In this document: positions 35,343 to 43,935 of the stretch, one piece after another | How positions within the stretch are numbered: position 1 is the stretch's first letter | How the letters are laid out: each line of letters opens with the position of its first letter | Source: Hafnia paralvei ATCC 29927 | GTDB taxonomy: Bacteria; Pseudomonadota; Gammaproteobacteria; Enterobacterales; Enterobacteriaceae | NCBI RefSeq assembly: GCF_001655005.1 | Contig: NZ_LXET01000044.1 | Location: forward strand, 313,021-377,020 | Direction of reading: 5' to 3' | Length of the DNA stretch: 64,000 bases | The notes under the pieces: model-generated | The model's database searches: none | What the model was told of the DNA's origin: nothing | Seen by the model: the letters and a program-made list of their open reading frames with translations, nothing else | Made by a program: the position numbers and the translations under genes

Positions 35343-36453
35343 AACTCGCGCTGCCGTCGCTTGGGGGCCAAATCAGCCACTGACTATCGAAGAAGTTGAT
35401 TTGATGCCACCTCAAAAAGGTGAAGTGCTGGTGCGCATTGTCGCGAGTGGCGTGTGTCATACCGATGCCTATACCCTGTCAGGAAAAGATCCTGAAGGCG
35501 TATTTCCGGCCATACTCGGCCATGAAGGAGCAGGCATTGTCGAAGCCATCGGTGAAGGCGTCACCAGCGTGGCAGTGGGGGATCATGTCATTCCGCTGTA
35601 CACGCCGGAGTGCGGTAAATGTAAATTCTGTCTATCTGGTAAAACCAATCTGTGCCAAGCCATTCGTGAAACACAGGGTAAAGGTTTGATGCCGGATGGC
35701 ACGACTCGCTTCTCCAAAAACGGTAAACCTATTTTCCACTATATGGGCACCTCTACCTTCTCGGAATACACGGTTTTACCTGAAATCTCTTTGGCAAAAA
35801 TCAGCAAAGAAGCCCCACTGGAAGAAGTCTGCCTGCTAGGCTGTGGCGTCACCACTGGAATGGGTGCCGTAGTCAACACCGCTAAAGTGAAAACCGGTGA
35901 TAGCGTAGCCGTCTTCGGTTTAGGCGGCATTGGTCTATCGGCCATTATCGGTGCCAAAATGGCCGGTGCGGGACGCATCATCGGTGTTGATATCAACACC
36001 GATAAATTCGAACTGGCGAAGAAGTTAGGGGCGACTGACGTTATCAACCCCAAAGACTACGACAAGCCAATCCAGCAGGTGATTGTTGAATTAACCGACG
36101 GCGGCGTCGATTTCTCCTTTGAGTGTATCGGCAACGTTGACGTCATGCGTTCTGCGCTCGAGTGCTGTCATAAAGGCTGGGGAGAGTCGGTGATTATCGG
36201 TGTGGCAGGCGCGGGAGAAGAAATCTCTACCCGTCCATTCCAACTGGTGACGGGCCGCGTATGGCGAGGCTCTGCTTTCGGTGGTGTAAAAGGACGTACT
36301 CAGCTACCGGGCATCGTACAGCGTTATATGGATGGTGAATTCGCCCTCAATGACTTCATTACGCACACCATGAGCTTGGATGAGATCAATGATGCTTTCG
36401 ATCTGATGCATGAAGGTAAATCCATTCGTACCGTCATTCATTTTGACCGCTAG
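35329..36453 (+). CDS. frmA: S-(hydroxymethyl)glutathione dehydrogenase (class III ADH)
   Basis: A 374-residue zinc alcohol dehydrogenase. The catalytic zinc ligands are in GVCHTD and GHEGAG, the four structural-zinc cysteines in ECGKCKFCLSGKTNLC, and the NAD fold in FGLGGIGLSAI. It oxidises the formaldehyde-glutathione adduct to S-formylglutathione. AGGAGC lies 7 nt before ATG 35329. The start is inside the LysR gene (14-bp overlap). yeiG, the next enzyme of the pathway, follows after 93 bp. There is no frmR-type repressor beside it. Confidence 0.95.
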   Translation: MQMIKTRAAVAWGPNQPLTIEEVDLMPPQKGEVLVRIVASGVCHTDAYTLSGKDPEGVFPAILGHEGAGIVEAIGEGVTSVAVGDHVIPLYTPECGKCKFCLSGKTNLCQAIRETQGKGLMPDGTTRFSKNGKPIFHYMGTSTFSEYTVLPEISLAKISKEAPLEEVCLLGCGVTTGMGAVVNTAKVKTGDSVAVFGLGGIGLSAIIGAKMAGAGRIIGVDINTDKFELAKKLGATDVINPKDYDKPIQQVIVELTDGGVDFSFECIGNVDVMRSALECCHKGWGESVIIGVAGAGEEISTRPFQLVTGRVWRGSAFGGVKGRTQLPGIVQRYMDGEFALNDFITHTMSLDEINDAFDLMHEGKSIRTVIHFDR

Positions 36454-36546
36454 AAGCAGTGAATAGCTAAGAGCCGTTTTAGCCATAATAATTGGGGTTG
36501 CGCTTGTACTAAGGCAGCTCCAAGTATCAAGGATAAGGAGAACGCC

Positions 36547-37392
36547 GTGGATTCGCTTGAACTACTGGAAGAACATCGCCTGTTTAATGGCTGGCAGCAG
36601 CGTTATCGACATGCTTCTGACGCACTGAACTGCTTGATGACATTTAGTATTTATTTACCGCCTACCGCTGACGATGCTCCACCACCGGTGCTGTACTGGC
36701 TGTCAGGCCTCACTTGTAATGACGAAAACTTCTCTACCAAAGCGGGCGCTCAGCGGATTGCCTCTGAGCTAGGCCTAGCCTTAGTGATCCCTGACACCAG
36801 CCCGCGCGGCAACGAGGTGCCTAACGATGTGAGCTACGATCTCGGACAGGGAGCGGGCTTTTATCTGAATGCTACCCAGTCGCCGTGGAATAGCCACTAT
36901 CGTATGGATGATTACATAACACAGGAATTGCCTGAGCTAATTCGTAATCACTTCAACGTGGGCGATAAGCAGTCAATTAGCGGTCACTCGATGGGGGGCC
37001 ATGGGGCGCTAACACTGGCATTACGTCATCCACAGCGCTATCTGTCGGTCTCTGCTTTTGCACCTATTGTGAACCCAACACAGGTGCCTTGGGGGCGCAA
37101 AGCTTTTGCTGCTTATTTGGGTGAAGACCCGTCGCTTTGGCAAAGTTATGACAGTTGCTATTTGATCACCCAGTGTAAACCGTCATTCCCGATCCTGATT
37201 GATCAAGGCGATGACGATCAATTTCTCGCCGATCAGCTACAACCGGCTAAACTCGCCGAACTGGCACGTCAGCACGATTGGCCGCTAACGCTACGCATTC
37301 AGCCCGGCTACGATCATAGTTATTACACCATTGCGACTTTTATCGAAGATCACCTGCGTTTCCACGCACAGCACCTTGGTTTAGCGCAATAG
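36547..37392 (+). CDS. yeiG: S-formylglutathione hydrolase
   Basis: A 281-residue esterase-D type alpha/beta hydrolase. Nucleophile Ser is in GHSMGGHGAL, Asp in DQGDDDQF, His in GYDHSYY. It hydrolyses S-formylglutathione to formate and glutathione, completing the detoxification begun by FrmA. It is most like E. coli YeiG, whose gene also lies next to folE. The start is GTG 36547, with AAGGAGAA well placed. Confidence 0.94.
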   Translation: MDSLELLEEHRLFNGWQQRYRHASDALNCLMTFSIYLPPTADDAPPPVLYWLSGLTCNDENFSTKAGAQRIASELGLALVIPDTSPRGNEVPNDVSYDLGQGAGFYLNATQSPWNSHYRMDDYITQELPELIRNHFNVGDKQSISGHSMGGHGALTLALRHPQRYLSVSAFAPIVNPTQVPWGRKAFAAYLGEDPSLWQSYDSCYLITQCKPSFPILIDQGDDDQFLADQLQPAKLAELARQHDWPLTLRIQPGYDHSYYTIATFIEDHLRFHAQHLGLAQ

Positions 37393-37410
37393 AAAAGTGT
37401 ACGAGCAGAG

Positions 37411-37436
37411 ATGGTCGCACCTGCGGCCATTTTTAA
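37411..37436 (+). terminator. Terminator of frmA-yeiG
   Basis: 8-bp stem ATGGTCGC / GCGGCCAT (one G-T pair), 4-nt loop and TTTTT, 18 bp after the yeiG stop. Confidence 0.8.
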
Positions 37437-37798
37437 TCCCCCTTCGGCAATTTACCCACAGAAATCAACTTTGCCCCCTGCATCTTGATGAATTCGCCTT
37501 TACGCAGGTCAGATCACTACAAGTTCTAATAAAATCAATTTGATACACTGATAAAACCTCACGCCACTCATCCGCGTTAATATGATGAGATGCGTTATTA
37601 GTCCCTGTGATTATTTTGGATTAGGATAACGAGCTAGATATGACTATGCATACCTACATTTATATTGAGCCGTTTTTTGCCCTCCTGTCTCTGGCAAGCA
37701 AGCGTTCTCCCTTCCACTGATTTCTGCCATAATACGCCTATTATTGACCGCCCTAGAGCTGAGAATGGCTGTCGGGAAACCTGCCACGGAGCTAACCG
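37437..37798. other. Non-coding region upstream of moeA
   Basis: About 360 bp with no convincing gene. A 26-codon frame (37640-37720) has a weak AGGATAA site but no recognisable product. CATAAT at 37728-37733 may be the -10 of the moeA promoter, with a poor -35 (TTCTCC) 17 bp before it. I do not see a molybdenum-cofactor riboswitch fold that I can support. Confidence 0.4.
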
Positions 37799-39037
37799 AT
37801 GGATTGCTACAACACATCTGATTTAATCTCTATTGAACAAGCGCTAGACAAATTACTTACCCAAACCTCTGCAATTACCGATCGTGAAGATATTGCGCTT
37901 ACTGAAGCTGCAGGTCGCATAACTGCTCAGCCAGTCATTTCCCCAATCAATGTGCCGCCATTTGCCAACTCAGCAATGGATGGATATGCCGTGCGTTTAC
38001 AAGACGTCACTCCCGATGCTGTTCTTACGATCGCGGGAAAGGCATTTGCGGGTTCACCCTTTAGTGGCGAATGGCCCGCAGGAACCGCTATCCGCATTAT
38101 GACGGGAGCGCCAGTACCCGCGGGAGCGGATGCGGTTATTATGCAAGAACAGGCTGAAGTGTCTGAACAAGGTGTACGCTTCACGGCCATGCCACAGCAG
38201 GGGCAAAATATTCGCTTAGCAGGTGAGGATATCCAGCAAGGTGCCGAAGTTCTGGCGGCAGGTGTGCGTTTGGGAACGGCTGAATTACCCTTATTAGCAT
38301 CTTTAGGAATAGCTCGTCTGCAGGTTGTACGTAGACTAAAAGTGGCACTATTTTCTACCGGAGATGAGCTACAGCCAGTCGGTACACCGTTGCAAGAGGG
38401 GCAAATCTACGATACTAACCGTTTTGCCGTTCGCTTGATGTTAGAGCAAATGAACTGCGACATCATCGATTTAGGTATTATCCGCGACGACCCGCAGGCA
38501 TTACGCGAAGCCTTCAAAGCTGGCGATCTACAAGCAGACCTGCTGATTAGTAGCGGTGGGGTATCCGTGGGAGAAGCCGATTTCACCAAACAGATTTTAG
38601 ATGAAGTTGGCAAAATCAGCTTCTGGAAACTGGCAATGAAGCCAGGTAAACCTTTTGCTTTTGGTCAGCTTAATCGTGCGCTGTTCTGCGGTTTACCAGG
38701 CAATCCGGTTTCGGCAGTCGTGACTTTCTATCAGCTTGTGCAACCGCTCATCGCCCATCTTTCTGGTGATAAAAGCTGGCAGGCTCCTGCACGTTTGAAA
38801 GCTAAGGCGATGACGCCTCTGAAAAAATCACCAGGACGTCTGGATTTTCAACGAGGCATCGTGAGCGCTAATGCACAAGGCGAACTGGAAGTGCGCACCA
38901 CTGGTCATCAAGGCTCGCACGTATTTAGTTCATTCACCCTTGGAAACGCGTTTATCGTGTTAGAACGCGAACGCGGATCGGTTAAAGCAGGTGAGCTGGT
39001 CGATGTTGAGTTGTTTAATCCACTGTTGAGATTCTAA
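37799..39037 (+). CDS. moeA: Molybdopterin molybdenumtransferase MoeA
   Basis: A 412-residue protein, one longer than my recollection of the E. coli enzyme. Visible: PPFANSAMDGYAVR, RIMTGAPVPAGADAVI, the MPT-binding loop SGGVSVGEADF and LPGNPVSAVVTF. It inserts molybdenum into adenylylated molybdopterin in the cytoplasm, the final step of molybdenum-cofactor synthesis. CGGAGC lies 7 nt before ATG 37799. moeB follows after 2 bp. Confidence 0.96.
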   Translation: MDCYNTSDLISIEQALDKLLTQTSAITDREDIALTEAAGRITAQPVISPINVPPFANSAMDGYAVRLQDVTPDAVLTIAGKAFAGSPFSGEWPAGTAIRIMTGAPVPAGADAVIMQEQAEVSEQGVRFTAMPQQGQNIRLAGEDIQQGAEVLAAGVRLGTAELPLLASLGIARLQVVRRLKVALFSTGDELQPVGTPLQEGQIYDTNRFAVRLMLEQMNCDIIDLGIIRDDPQALREAFKAGDLQADLLISSGGVSVGEADFTKQILDEVGKISFWKLAMKPGKPFAFGQLNRALFCGLPGNPVSAVVTFYQLVQPLIAHLSGDKSWQAPARLKAKAMTPLKKSPGRLDFQRGIVSANAQGELEVRTTGHQGSHVFSSFTLGNAFIVLERERGSVKAGELVDVELFNPLLRF

Positions 39038-39039
39038 CT

Positions 39040-39819
39040 ATGGCGCCAGAGATACCCGTATCTTCACCAGAAGAGCTTAGCGACGCAGAGATGATGCGTT
39101 ATAACCGTCAAATCGTCCTGCGTGGTTTTGATTTTGATGGGCAAGAAAAGCTCAAAGCGTCACATGCGCTGATTATCGGATTGGGTGGCTTAGGCTGCCC
39201 CGCTAGCCAATATCTGGCGGCTGCCGGAGTAGGAACGCTGACGCTGGTCGACTTTGACACGGTATCTCTCTCGAATCTGCAACGCCAAATTCTGCATAGC
39301 GATGCGCGCATTGGCATGGCGAAGGTTGAATCCGCGGCTCAGTCACTGCGCGTGGTTAATCCCCATACGCAGCTTCGTCCCATTAATGCTGTGCTTGACG
39401 ATGTGGCTTTGGCTGAACTGATTGAAAAATCAGATGTGGTTCTGGATTGCACAGACAATGTGGATATCCGCGATCGTCTCAACCGTTTGTGTTTTAGCCA
39501 ACGTAAACCGCTGGTATCCGGCGCGGCTATCCGTATGGAAGGCCAAGTTAGCGTATTCACCTATCAGGATAATGAGCCTTGTTATCGCTGCCTCAGCCGC
39601 TTATTTGGCGCTAATGCACTGACCTGCGTCGAGGCTGGTGTGATGTCTCCTCTCGTCGGGATCATCGGTGCTACTCAGGCGATGGAGGCTATCAAACTAC
39701 TGAGCCACTTTGGTCGTATCCCGCATGGGCAGGTAATGATGTATGACGCGATGAGCTCGCAATGGCGAACCATGAAACTTGCGAAAAATCCTACCTGCGA
39801 CGTTTGTGGTAACGCATAG
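39040..39819 (+). CDS. moeB: Molybdopterin-synthase adenylyltransferase MoeB
   Basis: A 259-residue E1-like enzyme. The ATP-binding loop is GLGGLGCPAS, the Arg/Asp region RYNRQIVLRGFDFDGQ, and zinc is bound by CYRC and CDVC. It adenylates the C-terminus of MoaD to allow thiocarboxylate formation. The N-terminus is about ten residues longer than in E. coli. It is cotranscribed with moeA; no ribosome-binding site is obvious, so translation is probably coupled. Confidence 0.95.
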   Translation: MAPEIPVSSPEELSDAEMMRYNRQIVLRGFDFDGQEKLKASHALIIGLGGLGCPASQYLAAAGVGTLTLVDFDTVSLSNLQRQILHSDARIGMAKVESAAQSLRVVNPHTQLRPINAVLDDVALAELIEKSDVVLDCTDNVDIRDRLNRLCFSQRKPLVSGAAIRMEGQVSVFTYQDNEPCYRCLSRLFGANALTCVEAGVMSPLVGIIGATQAMEAIKLLSHFGRIPHGQVMMYDAMSSQWRTMKLAKNPTCDVCGNA

Positions 39820-39870
39820 TCGATCTGGTCAGTGCTCCTAGCTGTTGCATATTTGTTGAATATTATAAAG

Positions 39871-39958
39871 ATAAAACGTTATGGTGGCTCCGAAACGTTT
39901 TATCTATCAACTTATCGACCCCTATTACCTCTCTGATTTTTCATTATCCGGAGCCACC
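39871..39958 (+). promoter_or_regulatory. Leader with two mutually exclusive hairpins before the VOC gene
   Basis: Hairpin A: ATAAAACGTT (39871-39880) with AACGTTTTAT (39894-39903), perfect 10 bp. Hairpin B: GGTGGCTCCG (39883-39892) with CGGAGCCACC (39949-39958), perfect 10 bp. The left arm of B is inside the loop of A, and the right arm of B contains the Shine-Dalgarno site (CGGAGCC) of the gene starting at 39960. Hairpin B would block translation; A might relieve it by strain or act as a DNA operator. Confidence 0.45.
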
Positions 39959-39959
39959 T

Positions 39960-40346
39960 ATGCTAAGACTTTCCACGTTGGACCATTTAGTTCTCACCGT
40001 CGCTGATATCAACAAATCCGTGCAGTTCTATCAGCAGGTTCTAGGTATGGAAGTCGAAACATTCGGCTCTGAAGGTCGAACCGCCCTGAAATTTGGTGAT
40101 CAAAAAATTAATCTCCACGCGGCTAAAGCGCCCTTCCGCCCACATGCCAAACACCCAACGCCGGGTAGCGCCGATTTATGCTTTATCACGCCTCAACCGG
40201 TGCAAGAAGTGGTTCTTTGGGTTATTGGATGCGGTGTTGAGGTGATTGAGGGGCCGGTCACCAGAACCGGTGCGACAGGGAAAATCAACTCAATTTATCT
40301 ACGTGATCCGGACGGAAATCTAATAGAAATCGCCAATCGCCTTTAA
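39960..40346 (+). CDS. VOC-family (glyoxalase-like) protein
   Basis: A 128-residue single-domain vicinal-oxygen-chelate protein. It begins LDHLVLTVADINKSVQFYQQVLGMEVE and ends YLRDPDGNLIEIANRL; His and Glu at these ends are typical metal ligands. It resembles the GLOD5-type glyoxalase-domain group. The substrate is unknown; lactoylglutathione lyase or dioxygenase activity should not be assumed. It is monocistronic with a strong ribosome-binding site that may be masked by leader RNA structure. Confidence 0.85.
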   Translation: MLRLSTLDHLVLTVADINKSVQFYQQVLGMEVETFGSEGRTALKFGDQKINLHAAKAPFRPHAKHPTPGSADLCFITPQPVQEVVLWVIGCGVEVIEGPVTRTGATGKINSIYLRDPDGNLIEIANRL

Positions 40347-40476
40347 ATTTTTCTTGGTCAACGCGTATGCAGTGTGAATTATTACAGAGCAGCCCATTCA
40401 GTCCTCCTTCTAAGTCACACGTGGTGTATTATCAATAAAGTCATCTCCCCCTATTCTACCGCCACAAGGAGCCTGA

Positions 40477-41298
40477 ATGCGGCATCAAGAGATCCTACTC
40501 ACCGCTGCTACGCTACTTTCCGTCATTTTATCTCAATCGAGTGCCATGGCAGCTCCGCCGCTTATCAGTAGCCAACACATTGTGCGTTCCAACAATATTA
40601 TCTTGATGGAAGGGGATATTATTGGCCCAGCTAAAAGCTACCATCAGTACGTCATCGGCCCAGAAAGCCAAGATACATTGCGCGATATCAGCATCGAATT
40701 TGCCCGTAATGGACAAATCAGCTCAGCGAGTCAAAGCTACGGACCTAACCCTGTTTGGGAAAGCCGATTAGTCCCTGACGATATTGGCTGGATGAGTCGC
40801 AGCGTGGTTGCAGTTCAGACAAACAACGAGCAGGACGTTTCGCAGTTGATTAGCGCCTATAAAACCGATGAACGCGGACGGATCGTGAAAGTCACAGAAG
40901 TTGAAGCCGGTGATAAAACGATTGGTATCACTAACCAATATTATTTTTATACACCTGACGATCTGGTGCGTTTTTATGTTGCCGTGGGACACAATCCAGG
41001 ATTTGGCGTCTATCTTTATCGACCTGATGGCCGATTAGAGAAAGTGATCAAAAATGACAATGATTCTGTGTCTAGTTTTACCGACGACGGTAAAGATCTC
41101 AGCTCCATGACAAAAACACCGCATGTCACCTACATTACCGAATGTCAGAAATGGGATAACAGCGGCAACTGCGTGCAATCAGAAAAACAGGAAATCATCA
41201 GCTTCGACTACCAAGGCGAAACGAAATCCATCACGTCACGCTTTATGCTACAGCAGGACATTTTGTACTACCCGCCACATCGCGCAACTACTCCTTAA
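40477..41298 (+). CDS. Exported protein of unknown function (273 residues)
   Basis: I do not recognise this family. AAGGAGCC lies 5 nt before ATG 40477. Residues 1-25 are a signal peptide (LLTAATLLSVILSQSSAMA, cleavage near A25), so the protein is periplasmic or outer-membrane associated. The mature chain is beta-rich with repeated short YxPDG/YRPDGR-type turns (FYTPDDLVRFYV, YLYRPDGRLEKVI), which could be RHS/YD-like or toast-rack-like strands. A late cysteine pair (TECQKW, NCVQ) could form a disulfide. It is monocistronic and ends at a bidirectional terminator facing opgH. Confidence 0.75.
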   Translation: MRHQEILLTAATLLSVILSQSSAMAAPPLISSQHIVRSNNIILMEGDIIGPAKSYHQYVIGPESQDTLRDISIEFARNGQISSASQSYGPNPVWESRLVPDDIGWMSRSVVAVQTNNEQDVSQLISAYKTDERGRIVKVTEVEAGDKTIGITNQYYFYTPDDLVRFYVAVGHNPGFGVYLYRPDGRLEKVIKNDNDSVSSFTDDGKDLSSMTKTPHVTYITECQKWDNSGNCVQSEKQEIISFDYQGETKSITSRFMLQQDILYYPPHRATTP

Positions 41299-41330
41299 CG
41301 GGAATGCGTGAATACGGGAATAGAAGATAA

Positions 41331-41364
41331 AAAAAGGGTATTTGCCAAAGCAAATACCCTTTTT
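41331..41364. terminator. Bidirectional terminator between the exported-protein gene and opgH
   Basis: Perfect 15-bp stem AAAAAGGGTATTTGC / GCAAATACCCTTTTT with a 4-nt loop and A/T-tracts on both sides. It serves the convergent plus-strand gene and opgGH. Confidence 0.95.
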
Positions 41365-41385
41365 ACATTTCTGCTCAATCAACCA

Positions 41386-43935
41386 CTAAGCCGCAGGTTT
41401 CAATGCCTGATAAGCCTGAGTCCATTGCGGATAGCGATCTGGCGCATTCCACACAAGCTGATGCAGACGAGCTAGAGTCACAGGATCGCTCAGCAATGCT
41501 AAACGCTCATCGCGACTCAGATCTTGCGGTGCTCCGCTCAGCGCTTTCTCAACTCGCTCTTCACGAGCCTTGGAGATCGCTGCGTGTGCGTGGTGACGCG
41601 CCGTTGCCATCGCCGTGGCTAAGGCGTTGTATGACGGATCAAACACAGCACGTAAAAACCCATGATCGAGTTCACGCTGGTTATTCATTTCAACGTAGCG
41701 CTCAGTCGCCACCATCTCAACCGGCGGTGAATATTCCTCTGGGATCAGGAAGATCTTGGCTCGCTTACACTTCACTCCCAGAGTACGGCGACTAGTGATA
41801 ACCGACACTATCGGTGACAAGATCAACGATACGACGATCGGAGACAACCACCATAAGAAGCGAAGATCCAGTATCGCAACCCCACCAGCCCAAATAAGAC
41901 CGAGAAGACATTGCGAGCCATGACGACGGAAAGCTTCACCCCAAGGTGTAGCATCATCGTCACGCTGAGGAGATTGCCAAGTAATTGACCAGCCGAGAAA
42001 TGCGCTCACCACAAACACCGTATGGAAGATCATGCGCACCGGTGCCAGCAGTACGGAGAACAGCATCTCCAGCAGCATAGAAATCAGCAGGCGGAATGAA
42101 CCACCATACTCTTTCGCACCTTTAGCCCAAATAAGCACCACACTAAGCAGCTTCGGTAAGAACAACAACACCAACGTGGTTGAGAACAATGCAATGGCCA
42201 GTTCTGGTCGCCACTGCGGCCAAACGGGGAATAGCTGACGTGGCTGCAAGAAATATTGCGGCTCCATCAGCGTATGCACCACCTGCAACGCTGTCGATAG
42301 CACCAAGAACATAAACCATAGCGGTGCAGAGAGGTAAGACATCACCCCTGTAAGGAACACCGCACGATGAACCGGATGCATGCCTTTGACGAGGAACAAA
42401 CGGAAGTTCATCAGGTTACCCTGACACCAACGGCGGTCGCGCTTTAATTCATCCAGTAGGTTTGGCGGCAATTCTTCATAGGATCCCGGCAAATCGTAGG
42501 CGATCCATACGCCCCAGCCCGCACGACGCATCAGCGCAGCTTCAACGAAGTCATGCGACAGAATAGAACCCGCGAAGGTGCCATTACCCGGCAACGGTGC
42601 CAGCGCACAATGTTCGATAAACGGTTTAACACGGATAATCGCGTTGTGGCCCCAGTAGTGAGACTCGCCCAACTGCCAGAAATGTAAGCCCGCCGTAAAG
42701 AGTGGCCCGTACACGCGCGTAGCAAACTGCTGAATACGCGCATACAGCGTATCCATACCGGTTGCCTTCGGCGCGGATTGGATGATCCCAGCGCTTGGAT
42801 TGGCTTCCATCAGACGAACCAGATTGGTTAAACACTCTCCGCTCATCACGCTGTCGGCGTCGAGAATAACCATGTAGCTGTATTCCCCGCCCCAGCGACG
42901 GCAGAAATCATCGATGTTGCCTGATTTACGTTTTACGCGGCGACGGCGGCGGCGATAAAAAATACGCCCTTCGCCACCGACTTCTTTGCAGATTTCCATC
43001 CACGCTTTTTGCTCAGCGACGCAAATATCAGGATCGTAGCTGTCGCTCAGAACAAAGATATCAAAATGCTCAATTTGCCCTGTCGCCACAACAGATTCGT
43101 AGGTAGCACGCAGGCCGGCAAATACACGCGATACGTCTTCATTACAAATCGGCATGATGAGCGCCGTGCGATGGTTAGGATTTAATGCTTCATCCCCCAC
43201 CGTCGTCGCGGAAATGCTGTATTTATCCCGTCCGATCAATAGCTGAAGGAAGCCCATCAGCGCCGTCCAGAATCCCGCCGATACCCAGCAAAACAGAATG
43301 GCAAATAGCACCAAAATGCCCGACTGCAATACATAAGGCAGCAATTCCAACACTGACTGCATCAATGGCTTATCAAACATTGACAGCGGATCGATCAGAT
43401 CCCAGCCCTGATAAGGCAAAATGGTTTTCATGTACCATGTTGCGATCACGGTTTGGGTCAGCATCAAAATCAACAGCACCCAACGGCGCATTGAGCCCAC
43501 TTTACGCCAGCGTTTATCCGCCTCAGCTTCTGCTGCGGTTTTAAACTGATGCTTAGGTGGCTGGGTTCTGCCCAACAAACTATCCCACAAGCGACCCACA
43601 GGGTTAGTTCGCCACTTTTCAGGGAACATCGACGTACGCTTAATTACTGGCATTGCTTTGATCGCAGTACGTCCCGCCGCATCTTTTGTTAGCAACGCTT
43701 TTTCTTCCAGCGTATCCGACCAGCCCATTTCCAGACGCGATTCAACTGAACAAAGAGGCGCATCTTGCGCCTCTAAATCCGACAGTTGAACATCGTCTGA
43801 GGCCAGCGACCTATGCACCGCATCAACAGAAATTTCCTGTGATGCGGCCATTTGCTGCCTGAGCGCGGCTTCTTGCTCCGCGCTCATCGCCAGTGCCTTC
43901 AAATAGGCATCAGCATTCTCAGTAGACTTATTCAT
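41386..43935 (-). CDS. opgH: Osmoregulated periplasmic glucan glucosyltransferase OpgH
   Basis: An 849-residue inner-membrane GT2 glycosyltransferase. A cytoplasmic N-terminal region is followed by two helices, the catalytic domain (MPICNEDVSRVFAG, DADSVM, YRRRRRRVKRKSGN, RDRRWCQGN) and further helices. It polymerises the beta-1,2-glucan backbone from UDP-glucose. The start is ATG 43935 (MNKSTE), which overlaps the opgG stop by 8 bp (ATGAATAA), as in E. coli; the frame to 43965 lies inside opgG and is not the start. Confidence 0.96.
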   Translation of the reverse strand: MNKSTENADAYLKALAMSAEQEAALRQQMAASQEISVDAVHRSLASDDVQLSDLEAQDAPLCSVESRLEMGWSDTLEEKALLTKDAAGRTAIKAMPVIKRTSMFPEKWRTNPVGRLWDSLLGRTQPPKHQFKTAAEAEADKRWRKVGSMRRWVLLILMLTQTVIATWYMKTILPYQGWDLIDPLSMFDKPLMQSVLELLPYVLQSGILVLFAILFCWVSAGFWTALMGFLQLLIGRDKYSISATTVGDEALNPNHRTALIMPICNEDVSRVFAGLRATYESVVATGQIEHFDIFVLSDSYDPDICVAEQKAWMEICKEVGGEGRIFYRRRRRRVKRKSGNIDDFCRRWGGEYSYMVILDADSVMSGECLTNLVRLMEANPSAGIIQSAPKATGMDTLYARIQQFATRVYGPLFTAGLHFWQLGESHYWGHNAIIRVKPFIEHCALAPLPGNGTFAGSILSHDFVEAALMRRAGWGVWIAYDLPGSYEELPPNLLDELKRDRRWCQGNLMNFRLFLVKGMHPVHRAVFLTGVMSYLSAPLWFMFLVLSTALQVVHTLMEPQYFLQPRQLFPVWPQWRPELAIALFSTTLVLLFLPKLLSVVLIWAKGAKEYGGSFRLLISMLLEMLFSVLLAPVRMIFHTVFVVSAFLGWSITWQSPQRDDDATPWGEAFRRHGSQCLLGLIWAGGVAILDLRFLWWLSPIVVSLILSPIVSVITSRRTLGVKCKRAKIFLIPEEYSPPVEMVATERYVEMNNQRELDHGFLRAVFDPSYNALATAMATARHHAHAAISKAREERVEKALSGAPQDLSRDERLALLSDPVTLARLHQLVWNAPDRYPQWTQAYQALKPAA

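Noticed and set aside
37640..37720. 26-codon frame upstream of moeA
   Set aside because: Weak, distant ribosome-binding site and no leader-peptide feature such as a run of one amino acid.
37437..37798. Molybdenum-cofactor riboswitch before moeA
   Set aside because: I could not find the conserved fold; no stem set of the right arrangement was convincing.
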